A program made the position numbers and the translations under genes. DNA of 64,000 bases. Source: Liolophura sinensis. Its lineage: Eukaryota; Mollusca; Polyplacophora; Chitonida; Chitonidae. Below, in pieces: positions 12,657 through 23,763 of the stretch. The notes below the pieces were generated by a model. The model saw only the letters and a list, made by a program, of their open reading frames with translations, had not been told where the DNA came from and did no database searches. The stretch's first letter is position 1, and each line of letters starts with the position of its first letter. Location of the stretch: NCBI RefSeq assembly GCF_032854445.1, contig NC_088300.1, positions 13,519,370 through 13,583,369 on the forward strand, in the 5' to 3' direction.

Positions 12657-12936
12657 ATTGCACAATCGTCATCATCACTCAGAAGACAGGCTGGGTCGAC
12701 TCGAATCCTCCAGCTCGTCTTCCTCCACACCGGAAGCTTCTACTTCCGGGGACGTCAAGGACCCCCTAGACTCTCCCCGCAGCGCCGACTCGCCTATTTC
12801 AGACTCGTACCTTGACGATGACGACGATGACTTGGAACTTGACGCGGTATTGAATTCCCCCGGTACATCGTCGTCTTCACCCTCACCCCCGCCCATGTTG
12901 GGCCGCACCCAGCTAACCCAACCCAGGCATACATGA
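12657..12936 (+). CDS. Six3/6: Six3/6 homeobox transcription factor, exon 2 (C-terminal tail and stop)
   Basis: The exon follows TTCTCTTACAG. Its first base completes codon 191 (AG+A, Arg). Residues 192-283 follow, beginning L-H-N-R-H-H-H, which agrees with the Arg-Leu expected after AAAKN in Six3/6 proteins. The tail is low in predicted order: a seven-Ser run (208-214), Ser-Pro pairs (about 230-237), a six-Asp run (244-249) within an acidic patch, and a Ser/Pro-rich end. Both runs use mixed codons (TCC, AGC, TCG, TCT; GAC, GAT), so they look maintained as protein rather than as microsatellites. I see no match to the vertebrate SIX3 tail beyond the first residues. The stop TGA is at 12934-12936. 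The total of 283 residues falls within the usual range for the subclass. The main uncertainty is a possible unseen middle exon. Confidence 0.85.
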
Positions 12937-13730
12937 TGGTGTACAAGTCGCCAGAGTTCCATGGACACTTTACTTATCGTGCAGATGTGACTGACTGGTA
13001 GACCAACAATTCTTAGTGCTTTACAAATAATAACAAGTGACGGTGGCTAGTCTGCACAACTGCGCATGCACAACCGAAAGTTTGAACGTTGGCATTATTG
13101 CCTCCATTTATATGAAGATAAGAATTCTGGGTAAACTCATCGGGCGAGACTTTCGAGTAAGATATGACTCGATATATAGATATACATCCTAATGAGTTGT
13201 AAACTACTCAAGCATTGATCTACAGGGTGAAAATGACATTTCTTTTAGAAGAGATCTCCCAAAGATCACATTCGAAGGAGAGTTTAGCCCTACGTCCAGT
13301 TTGAAAGCCCTCTATGCTGAAAGGATGGAAAGAAATTAACGTTTATTTGGTTCAAATAACCTAAGTGAAAAAATGCGTAAACTGTGAAATGTTAATATTA
13401 AAAGTTATAATATACATATATTTGAGAGTTTTACATGAAGGGAGTTTTATTGGAAGAGATTAGGAGATATTTTAGTGGCAGACAGAATAGTGTTCATATC
13501 TACTGTGACCTATCTATGACGTATGTTCTATTCACGCTGATAATCCCGCATGGAGTGATTCAGTAAATCAATAGATGCTTGCTATGACTGTGAATGAATT
13601 ATATGTGAAGTTGTTATACATAAATTGCATTGTTTAAGTATAACGAAGCAGCAAATGTTATTGTACGTGTAAAGTTGGATATTTCCACATAATTTGAAAC
13701 AAGACAATAAAAGTAACGTGTACATTAATG
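12937..13730 (+). other. Probable Six3/6 3' UTR
   Basis: This noncoding stretch runs from the stop codon to just beyond an AATAAA hexamer. It becomes increasingly AT-rich toward the 3' end, as is common for UTRs. An ATTAAA at 13397-13402 could give a shorter form. The end point is inferred from the hexamer. Confidence 0.5.
13706..13711 (+). terminator. Candidate polyadenylation signal for Six3/6
   Basis: This is the first canonical AATAAA found after the stop codon, about 770 bp downstream, followed within 30 bases by GT-rich sequence (GTGTACATTAATGTTTG). An alternative ATTAAA lies at 13397. Confirmation needs 3'-end reads. Confidence 0.5.
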
Positions 13731-13891
13731 TTTGATTGCTATACAGATTTTTTTCTCATTTAATGCATGACTCCCAAGTATATTGGGTTCAGCCATATTG
13801 CAGTCATACAAGTCGCTGGATGTTATTTTACCAAGGTGCTACTTAACTTATGTGCAGGTAATAGGACTTGATTTCTTAGGGTATCAAACAA

Positions 13892-14140
13892 CACTCAAGC
13901 AGTTAGTCTGTTAATTTTAACAGAAAGCCCGTTGTCGGAGTGATGCTAGAATGTAGTTTGTTATTTTAACATAATACTGTGTCGTATTCAACACAGTGTA
14001 TTCCGTTAATCAAATAGAATCTCATTTTTAATCAATAGAATATGTATTAACAGAATAATCTGTTGCAATAGCAGAATGCATTCTAGCATCACTCAGTCAA
14101 TAGACTTCATGTTAAAGTTAACAGATTAATTTTCTGAGTG
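13892..14140. mobile_element. MITE-like palindromic element, copy 1
   Basis: The 249-bp segment begins CACTCA and ends TGAGTG, and its two ends are imperfect inverted repeats over at least 40 bp. The inner parts TGATGCTAGAATG and CATTCTAGCATCA are exact reverse complements; the outer parts CTGTTAATTTTAACA and TGTTAAAGTTAACAG pair closely. A related sequence with the same plan lies at 60323-60596. There is no coding capacity, so it would depend on a transposase elsewhere. No clear target-site duplication could be fixed, and the superfamily is left open. Confidence 0.75.
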
Positions 14141-14460
14141 AAGACCGTTTTGTTATATTGAATGGTATATTATCAACTCTTGAAATTCGTAATTTATTGA
14201 AAAAACATGTGGAGAACTAGTAATTTGGAATACCATCGAATCACGGTTGTGTATAAAAGTCTTATCTTACCTTCAAGGCTGAAGAAGATGCTAAACATAT
14301 CCTTGTTTGTATGTTCAACTTTCTGACTGGTTGACGAATGATAGGGATATGCATGTATACGTACCCTCCACATATCAACAGAGGACCACAACGAAATCTT
14401 TTATTTATACTTAGAGAAATAAGAGGTTGAAGATAACGCAAAAAACTTTAATAAGTATTC

Positions 14461-14530
14461 GTTTGTTTGTGTATTGTTGCTTAACGCCTCATCCAATAAG
14501 CATTCACTTATACAACGGCGGCCTGCAGGG
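14461..14530 (-). repeat. SINE family A, 3' fragment, minus strand
   Basis: Read on the minus strand this gives GGCCGCCGTTGTATAAGTGA followed by GAGGCGTTAAGCAACAAT, matching the family A 3' domain with decay in the middle. The adjacent 14531-14700 is less AT-rich with overlapping open frames on both strands; it may be the older 5' part of the repeat, but this could not be confirmed. Confidence 0.6.
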
Positions 14531-16394
14531 TTTATGTTTGTAGGAATCAGTAAACCGGCGTTTGTTGACTTGCAAAACGAACCAAGGAGATGTGGACCGG
14601 AATCTTCGACATCATTGGTCAGCCACCCCCACGCCACCATCCTGGTCTGTGTCGAGGGTCGGTGACTACACGGGTGTGGCGACACCGCCTGGTCTGTATG
14701 TTAAGTTTGGTATGTCGTTCCAGCCAGGCAACCAGGCAACTGGACTGGTATGCTACAAGTGTACGATGTCGTCACAAATTCAAAGAGTGATTTAGAAAGC
14801 AACGACAAACAATGGGCCATATGTCAGTATGACACCTCCGGAGTTAATATTTCTCTGCTCATACCTTTTTGACCAAATATTCATATATCTTGAAGTAAGA
14901 AAAACACAAATCGTGAAGTCTTCGTCAAATGGCAGGCATAGTTTCTGCCTTATCCTGCTTGGAACAGTATAGTTTTCTTGGTCTTTAATTTAGATCGAAA
15001 GAAGTATACACCGCAATTTAGATGAGCATTACTCCATGCAGTATTTCAAAACTTCGACTGAGCTTGAATTAGTTGGGGATTTTTTGAGTAACATATCACG
15101 AATACTGATATTCAGTTTTCTGAATTTTTTTAATAAACAATTTTTAAGTAATGCATTAAAATTTATATCTCACCATTTGTTATAGCGGAATTTGGCTTTC
15201 AGAAGAAAATGCGGATTGTTTTTTGACAAAACAACGGCCAGGCACTATACTGAAATCTGTCAGTTAAGTGATTAAGCTGTACGTAATTGTCTCTTATTCT
15301 GACAGATGATCTCCCTGTATAACCTACTCAGAGGTCCTGCGGCTCTGTTGCTCAACGTAATTGGTCGACAGAGTTTGAATTTACAAAACTCCACCTAATT
15401 GGAGGAGACTGTCGCTGTGGATTATCGTTGTCATGGGTGCGGCTGTCAACACAGCTGCATCGAATTTCATATTTACATATCTAGAGAATTTCAACACGTT
15501 TTTCTTTCTGCAACTTTGACAAATTGTAGACATTTGTTACACCCCAATTTAACGATAAAATTCCTAATTTTATAAACTTGATATAATAGCGGAGAGTAGA
15601 TTTTATATACGTTGTCAGGTCTGCCTGCTGGGATTTAAATTATATTTAGAAAGTTTGAAAACAAGCTGAAGTATTTTGTCCCTCTGGCATGTATATCTCC
15701 GAGATGTTTAGATGAGATCACTTTTTAGGGGTGCTTTCATTGAATGTGTGGAATTTGGTCGTCGTGATGACGCGCACGTAACGTTGTACCATCTCTGTGA
15801 TAAACGGGCTCTGCGTGGTTTGTTAGATCTAACAGTTAATAGGAATGCAGCTATGCTTAGATTAACGGTAAAACAAAGTTTCAAAAGAATATATTCCTGC
15901 CAAACGAATGTCTCCGCGAACACAGACTGCATTCATGCGACTGTGGCTTGATTGTGTCATTCACAATGTCATTGAGCAGATATATTCTCCCCGTCGTACC
16001 GGATTACATGTCCCAGGTGTATATTCGCTTATATTATTTTGCACGCCCAGTATTGATTAGCCCTAGCTCACCAGTTGTATCATGTAGGTTTCAAAGCCAG
16101 ATAATTCATCTTCTCAGTAATAATTAACAAACTTTGCAACTTTGCGTAATTCGATCTCACATAGATAAACGGTGTAATCTGTGACCGGTGAATTGAAACA
16201 GTGACTGGGTTGCACGGATGATGATATCAATATAGGAAGTACATTGTGATGGGGGTACGCTGAAGCATTCTCTCGTATTCCAGTCATGTAAACAAACTGA
16301 AGCGCTGTCGTCAGCTTATCACTATTGTCTTCACCTACCCAACAGGCCAGGGCTATTAATAAGTAACTTATACGGGCTCTTTGAGCGGGGGCCA

Positions 16395-16424
16395 TTACGT
16401 CACGCAGGTGGCTAATTAATTATT
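16395..16424. promoter_or_regulatory. Motif cluster: CRE, E-box and homeodomain sites
   Basis: Within 30 bp lie a CRE-like TTACGTCA (16395-16402), an E-box CAGGTG (16405-16410) and a homeodomain-type TAATTAATTATT (16413-16424). Such tight packing is typical of developmental enhancers, but each motif is common by chance. The link to Six3/6, about 3.5 kb upstream, is inference. Confidence 0.3.
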
Positions 16425-17571
16425 CCATCTCTTGCTGGTTAGTGATCCAGGACAAAGTAGTCGACATCAACCAATGTGACCAATTCTCGCCAGACACGCC
16501 TTCTTTTGCCGTTGTCCTGATCTTACACAGCGCATCAATTTGCACAATGGAACTTTCATTATCTTGTTTCAATCAGTCGAACAAGCCGCTTGTCCATCGA
16601 GAGCTCAGAGGTCGTCATTCGTGCTCGGCCACGGCACCATGGTCAAATTAACCCAACAAAGACCTTATAATCATTAGCCGCGTTTCTCTTTGGTACATCC
16701 GGGGCTTTTCTATGAATGAACCAAATGATCAAATAGACGGGGACGATATCGGTTCCAGGGTTGGGCGATCATCGCCTCGGGGCCACCAAACTGCCCGGCT
16801 CGGCCGAGGGGCGGGCTAGGAGGCAGCTTCCCCCTTAGCATTCATCACCCTTTGACCACTAACCGAGACAACAGCCTCATACAAAGAGGTCCTGAACAGA
16901 AAAAGAGACTTTTTAATAAACAGTGTACAAAACTTGTTAACGCCTTCTATATGGTGAGAAGCCTGGTTCCCCGCAGAGTTCCGTTGTTGTCGCTTCAATC
17001 GCTCAGCACTGCATTGCCACCGTCTTTGTTACTACGCTTCCCCCCCTCGATATTGCAACTGTTGCAAGATGGGAAAATATCACCGTCAGCAGCTTGCAGG
17101 TTTAACATGAGGCACAAAGCTCTCTGTCCATGTCTATTTCAATTGTGACAGTACGAGATAAATTCGTGAGACATGGCAAGAATGCTCCACAGGCTATTAG
17201 CCTGTATTACAGAGCAAGTGTTTATAATCATGTATAGCCAGCTGCATGGGCGCTTATGAACTTACATGTGTGTTTCGAGGTTGTAAATGTCCACTTTTCT
17301 GAAACATATGATTTTCAGTTCGTAAGTTAAGAAATATAGAATAAAAACTAAAGTATCAGGATCCGATTCCACAAATCGGACTTAAGTTAAATTTAAAATC
17401 TCTTCACAATGCTCAGTTTTTGGTTCTCGAAGTTGAAATTCAGACACACTTGTCTAAGATAACATTAATAAGGTGGACACAATTTTAATTTCTACAGGCA
17501 AAAAATAATCTTTAAGAGCGCATTTCAAATTTTGACTTCAGTCAGAAATGTTCTTGTGGAATCGGCTGCAG

Positions 17572-17587
17572 ATCACGTGCACGTGAT
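17572..17587. promoter_or_regulatory. 16-bp palindrome with two abutting CACGTG E-boxes
   Basis: ATCACGTGCACGTGAT is a perfect 16-bp palindrome holding CACGTG at 17574-17579 and again at 17580-17585. CACGTG is the core site of bHLH-zipper proteins of the Myc/Max/USF type. The back-to-back arrangement could bind two dimers. Regulatory use is inferred from motif only. Confidence 0.35.
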
Positions 17588-20500
17588 TTTTCCAATCAGA
17601 CTTTAATCAATACCAGGTTTACCATCTTGCCCCAGGAAGAGGTTACTGTTGAGCTCTTGGACAAGGTTTTCGATTGGTTAACAGCCTTGAAGAAAAAGTT
17701 TATCAAATTTTATTCAGTTGATTATCCACGTTCGTTTTTATTTCTTTAGGTTTTACTTTTTTCTGCATGCGTTCACGGTGGTTTGAATCTGAACCTGGAG
17801 CATGGCCATGTTGCTGACCCAGAGAATTGACAAAGATCTTGTCAACGGACATCGGTCTGATTTGCTCACGTTACACAGGCTTAAGCAGGCAGAATAATGG
17901 AGGTGTAGTGCTAAATGTCAATTTCCTAACGTATGATTGAAGTATGGAGAGACGGCATTCAGAGAAATCGGCCCGATTGCCTGTTATTGTTGTCCGATCA
18001 ATGTGCCATCGTTCTTGCCTTGCATTAGCGAATAATCCTTTAAATCGACCTCCATTGCTCCCTATACCGTAAGCTTTCCTCTGAGTGTTTCCTTAGCCCC
18101 CTGTAGTCCGGTCGACACAGACTATTAAGTGAGTGCAATGTTCTAGCAAAAGCACTGACTGCCTTCTTGGAAACGGTGTCCGTTACGGCTGTGTGGACTA
18201 TCATCGATTCTGTGAACAGCGAAACCCTCTTATAATTACTGTAGGTCGATCGAGGAGCTTTAACACCACTTTCGCTCTATCAGTTTCCCATCACAAGGTT
18301 CAGTTACTCTCAGTCATTCCGGGATAACGGACGAAGTCTAAGCAGATACCATGATCCGACCTTATGAGCAGTCGTTAAGTATTCTTAGCCCTAAACGATA
18401 CATCCGCTTTCTAATGTGGGTCGGTCTATAACAACAATAACAGAGATAGCTTTATATTTGTCAGACCTTAACAGTTTGGGCACTTTATAACATACTGACA
18501 GATATTTTCCTTTTTTTGGTGTTCATATATTCATACGCATTGATATTGACTAATTGCATTTTATCCTTGTAATATATGATATGGTCATACGATATTCTTC
18601 ATAAACTTCATATTCTTCATATACATTTACAATCAGTAAATAATTTGTTCACACGTATTGTTTAGACACTTTTCATGATGGAACATGACACATTGATTAC
18701 ACATCTATTCCATACCATATGTAACAACAAGCGTCCATGTTATATGTTACTATTATAATCAACGAATACCAGTGTAATAGTCAATCATTAATCAATATAT
18801 TGATGGGTTGACCCTAAATGTTAAAATTTTGTTTCCAGGGAAATTCAGTTATAAGGGGTGATTCATACTGAAATAACGATTGAACGCATTGGTGTAACTA
18901 AAAAAGAGAAAAGCGTAGAGTAATCGATGCCTTTAACGCCACTGCATTTCTGTGTGTCTGGAAGTATCCCAAAGCGCAATAGAATGTTGAAAGCCAGCAC
19001 ACTATAATCCATATAATATTTCTGCTTCTATGTTTTTTTTTTTTTTAGTTTTGCTCTTTATTCTCGATTTCGGTTTTAGGTACATTGTTATTGATCAGAG
19101 AGTTTTTGGCTAAACAGAGTTAAATAATACCCGCCGTGTACATCTAAGTCCTGCCATTACAATGGCCACGCGTCATCGCGTCATCAATTATTGGGTACAT
19201 CCTATGGGAATCTTGAGATAAAACTCGCCATAGACATTGTGAAGTCTGCGTGAAGCTTAAACTCGCAGTGAAAGCGATCTGAGTTTTAGTTGACAATTGC
19301 AGCATGAAATTCGCATTGATTGCAGACATGACGAGCCATGTTGAAGCGGTACTCTTTTCTTTGTCCGAACATTTCCACGTGTTGTAAATGTCTCGTTTGT
19401 ATTAATAATTAGACGATATCGCGAGCTACCGTGGAATTGGTCTCAATAATTAATTACTCGGTCATAGATAAGGCCGTTTGATAAAATTACTTGTCCAGGT
19501 ATAGTCGAGATGATCTGTGCTGCAGGTCAGGGTAATGCGAAAAGAGCCAGTGTCAGGGTAGTCCTGGTGGGCGCATTGTGATGCACTCAGCTCTTCTCCC
19601 CACGGGATCATCGCGCACAGTTACTCAGCATCGTCTATTTACTCGCGGAACTTTCTCCCCAGCAAACAGGCTATATCTGCCACATTAACTCCTCGTGCAC
19701 TTACCCTTTCAACAGCCAAGCACAATTCGCTCGAATGAGTTTTGTTCGTTGCCACCAAAATAATGCATGCAATACTAATGCTGCGTTTTCAAACGTACAA
19801 CGCAGTTTAACGTGCGGAACATGCAGGCAGTGCTTTCCAAATCTGGGCAGAGTCAACCGGTTAGCCATACAAGAGGAAACCCTTGCACAGGTGTCCCGAA
19901 TCTGGATCCCTGCTGGGGTAACTTTCCCCACACAGTTACCATCTGGGTTCCACCTCTGAACATGAATTCTTTTGGTGAAATACATGCCTGTTATCGCGTT
20001 GCTTGGAATAGTAAACAGAAATGAGTCAGCCCGCCTTTAATATATATTCCCATATATCTACCAATTCCTGATAAACTGTCAAACAGACAACGTTAAGTTT
20101 CTAAACAAAATGTCGTCAAAACTCAATTGGTATCATGTTTTCGAATGATTGCAATCATGTAAGAAGAGGGGAATAAAAATCTGTGAATGCTTAATGCTAT
20201 TGAGAGCATCTTCAGTCAGGTACGCTGTCAGTTTGTGTTGTGTGATCAAATATGCTCTTATAAGTGTTTAATACGGATTTGAAGATATCGGTATGTGGTC
20301 CTAAAAAAAGCTAAACAACTTAAACAACTAAACAACATTTGCAATCACGAGTATAAGACTTACAAATAGTTGTGAAACTTTAGATCATTACAGTTTATGT
20401 TTGAAATGGTAGTTTATGGTATCGATCATACATGTACAGAGACCATCATGCAACACAGCCTACCACTAATGTGTCTTTACATAGTGGTTAAGCAAGTGGC

Positions 20501-23500
20501 TGCTCGGCTGTTAATGGAGTGCAGCTATCGGTGATTTGGTGTTCTCTTTAGGCAGGCTGGATTGTTATCAATCCGGGGCTGTTGTCAAATGACCCACACC
20601 GATCTAGTTTTACGCCTCACTACCTTCCTAAATGCTATCCCTTGTGTGTTAACACAAGGAAGCTTGCCAAGGCTGGCCAGGGAGCTACTGAACAACTTAG
20701 CAACTTTCTCTTCTGCCCCAAACGCCCCTCCCCCACAAGCATTCAGACGAACGCTAATTCCCTTTATTCTCTTCATGGATGCCCAATAAGAGTTACGCCG
20801 TAGAGTCCCTTTGGGCAAAGTAACCGGACACAGCAACACATGCACTTCCTTCGTAGCTCCTGTGTCTGAACCGTGAAAAATTTACATTTCACGACGATTT
20901 AAGGAATGATAGTAAACAATAACGAAAGAAGAATCAGCGTAAGAGCAAGTCTTGTTCAGGAGCAAATTGCGAAGATTTTGCTCATGAGATATTTCATTTT
21001 GAACAAGAGTTATCGCCCCCTGAAATATTGCTTTTCTCAAAAATACATTGATCCGAAAGTCTGCAGAAATACAGTTATTCAAGGTTCAGATAAGATACTA
21101 AATGTTCGTTAATGTGCTAAAAATTGGCTGTATATATTGATATCTTTGGTTGATCTTCTATTAAGGAAAACACAGCGGATATTACTTTTGCTATTTTCAA
21201 TATACGTGATTATCAAAACCTCGTTAATTTTAAGCCGGGATTTGGGAAGTTTAAAAGCTTTGTTTCCCCTGGTAATTATATTTCTTGGACGATCAGACGG
21301 GACCATACGCAGACTGTGTTGGGGGCAGTGGATGTCAATTTGCCCCGGGGGTAATTTGCGTCATCTGGCCGTCTCCACTACCAAAAGCCCACAACTAGCC
21401 ACCCGTAAGCTGAAATTAACGGGGAAAATATTAAGTCCCTTTTCCCGGAAGACAAATGAGAATGAAATCTTGTGGAATCATGCATTCTGCAGCTAAGTTA
21501 TTACGAAAGGGGGCTGCATGTAGTGTAAATTGAGCGACTCTAACATCTGTCGAGAGCGAGTCAATATTTACCATTAGGCGTTGGAGTTACTTATCCATTG
21601 TCACGGCGGATTGAATGGAGACCCTATCTCAGTAATATATACGCATCTGTGTACGCTAGATTTACTTGTACAAGCTGATCGCTGAATGTTTAATAAAATA
21701 AACATGAGCATATTTGAAGACCTCGGAATAACGCACTCAAAGTGTCAAATCGTTGAGAGGCTAAGAGGTGCCTTCGCTGCGGGACAAGCCAGGCCTGGCC
21801 GGCAGGCCGGCCAACAAAAGCTGGCCCATGGAGGGCCAGCGGAGCGAAACGGAGCCGTCAACAATTCCGAGTTGATATCTTGACGTGGACTAAATAACCG
21901 GAGCTCTCAGTCTCTTTTGAAAGGCGGTGCGGCGCTAGGCTCATGTTCAACGCCAACAGTCTTTTGTACCCATAGAATCGAAAAAGGTTTCAACAGAAGA
22001 CCAGCCTATCTGTTGAGGGAATGAATAGATAACCGGGAGAAAAGTGGACGAGTCAATCAGTGCTGGCTCCGCCCCTGTAATCAGTTCCCAATTTTAACAT
22101 TTACTCCCAAGGGCTTTTAACTCGTCAGCGCATGCTTACCGCCACGGCTTAGGCTGGTTATCGTGCTAACGTATAACGCCGAGGCCGACAAACCATAACT
22201 TTATTACTCTCTATTATATATTGATACGTGCAGCCTCCCCCACCGAGCGATCCGCAAATGGTACTGTAAGGGGCAACATTCGTGCCATCTGTACATCCCA
22301 CTATTGCCAATTTTCTGATGATGGGGCCATTATTGCGGCGTCCTAGGGATGGGCAGGCAGTCTGTTACAAGACAGCTACAACGGCTCAGTAAGAGGTGGG
22401 GCAAAGCCAGAGAAGAAATCATTTAAAGGAGGCTTAGAACTGGCCTAAATCGGTGCCTAATCCAATAGAGGAGATTCTGTATGAAATTCCATACAGCACT
22501 CGTCTGCTAGCAGTCCATATCTGCCAAAATTAAAGAAAAAATAACATGATAGACACGCCATCTTGGACGTCAAAACTTTTTTGTGCTAATACCTGTGTAG
22601 CACGAAACCATTCCCTTGTGTAGCGAAAAGAAATAATAAAAAAAGCGTCAAACCAACGATAATAACACAATCCAACAGCTTTGTGACTAATGGATATTGA
22701 AGAAAATAAGTCCAAAGCAGTGATTTGGGCTGAGTTGAATCTCCACGGGGTGGAAGCTGCCATTGCACAAGTGCCTGGCCGAGGAGAATTGAGTCTGCGG
22801 TGTGTCCAGGGTTAATCAGACGTTTTATTGTGCTAAAAGATTAGCCGACATAGCGGTTCTGTTCCAGCAACAATTCCTGCAGATCCATTTCCATATTATT
22901 CCATTATAAGACATGATTTTCTCGCCAGAGGGTGTTACGATATGGCAGTCGCCACAGGCAATGTGTTACTGACCTCCAGCTATATCTATGAAGGATAACA
23001 AAGCTGAGCAATCAAGCTTTCAAAAAACTAGCCTTTTGTCATATCGACATTAGAATTGTTCCTCATTACACTGTATTATCAGTAAAGACGCCCTAACCAT
23101 ATAGTGACACTTTATGTACCCTTAGTTCATGAAACTCCGATCTTAAAGACATAAATTTCGCAGACGAATAAATAATTACCATGGCTTACAACATTCACCT
23201 CAGCAATATTTCAGCCATTTTGCGGAACAGAAAAAGATGTCATGCTGCATATGTCTAAATACAAGAACAAATTAATAAACACCATGGTTTCTGTTGTAAT
23301 GTGTGGATTTAACGAAATCCCCAAATGATTATTTATTTTAAAAAAAAACACTTTTTTAGACTTCTCCCAACACAATTTTAAATTTGCAAGGGAAATTCAA
23401 ATAAAGTAAATAACGTAAATTTCCACCTTTTAAGATAATACCAGAGAGAAAGTAATGTATGATTAATATAACCGACGTGACAAATCATATGTTAGAATAT

Positions 23501-23530
23501 TTCAAGCTCCTATATTTGAATAATTAGCGT

Positions 23531-23763
23531 AATGACCCAGGGGCGTCTCACCAATGCGGTCGCTGTGAGTTCAAGTCCAGCTCATGCTGGCTTCCTCTCC
23601 GGCCGTAAGTGAGAAGGTCTGTCAACAACCTGCGGATGGTTGTGGGTTTCCCCCGGGCTGTGCCCGGTTTTCACCCACCATAATGCTGGCCGCCGTCGTA
23701 TAAGTGAAATATTCTTGAGTACGGCGAAAAACACCAATCAAATAAATAAATAAATAAATAATT
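23531..23763 (+). repeat. SINE family A, near full-length copy
   Basis: The copy is about 233 bp. Its 5' part carries a tRNA-like B-box region (GTGAGTTCAAGTCC at about 23566). A middle part contains CTGCGGATGGTTGTGGGTTT. The 3' domain reads CTGGCCGCCGTCGTATAAGT, then GAAATATTCTTGAGTACGGC, and the copy ends in an (AAAT)n run. The same order occurs on the minus strand at 26157-26394. It would have been copied by reverse transcriptase from a partner LINE. The 5' limit is approximate and no target-site duplication was resolved. Confidence 0.8.

Larger units (their letters stand above)
14531..23530. other. Gene-poor stretch downstream of Six3/6
   Basis: No recognisable gene was found. Less AT-rich stretches at about 16380-17150, 19400-20020 and 20560-22500 carry short open frames on both strands without domain motifs, and are more likely noncoding conserved or regulatory DNA. 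Specific sites are listed separately at 16395-16424 and 17572-17587. A long T run lies near 19032-19047. Confidence 0.55.

Noticed and set aside
12675-12968. 97-codon minus-strand frame opposite exon 2
   Set aside because: It is a shadow of the Ser/Asp-rich exon 2; the + strand frame continues the Six3/6 protein with correct splice sites.
14401-14795. Overlapping frames in four reading frames
   Set aside because: Frames on both strands cover the same less AT-rich block, part of which is a SINE A tail; no family motifs.
19701-20024. Three overlapping frames on both strands, one with several Cys and His
   Set aside because: Cys spacing does not match a zinc finger, and the three frames cannot all be real; more likely noncoding conserved DNA.
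21137-21496. 119-codon + strand frame with hydrophobic N-terminus
   Set aside because: No recognisable domain; mixed hydrophobic and random composition; no supporting exon structure.
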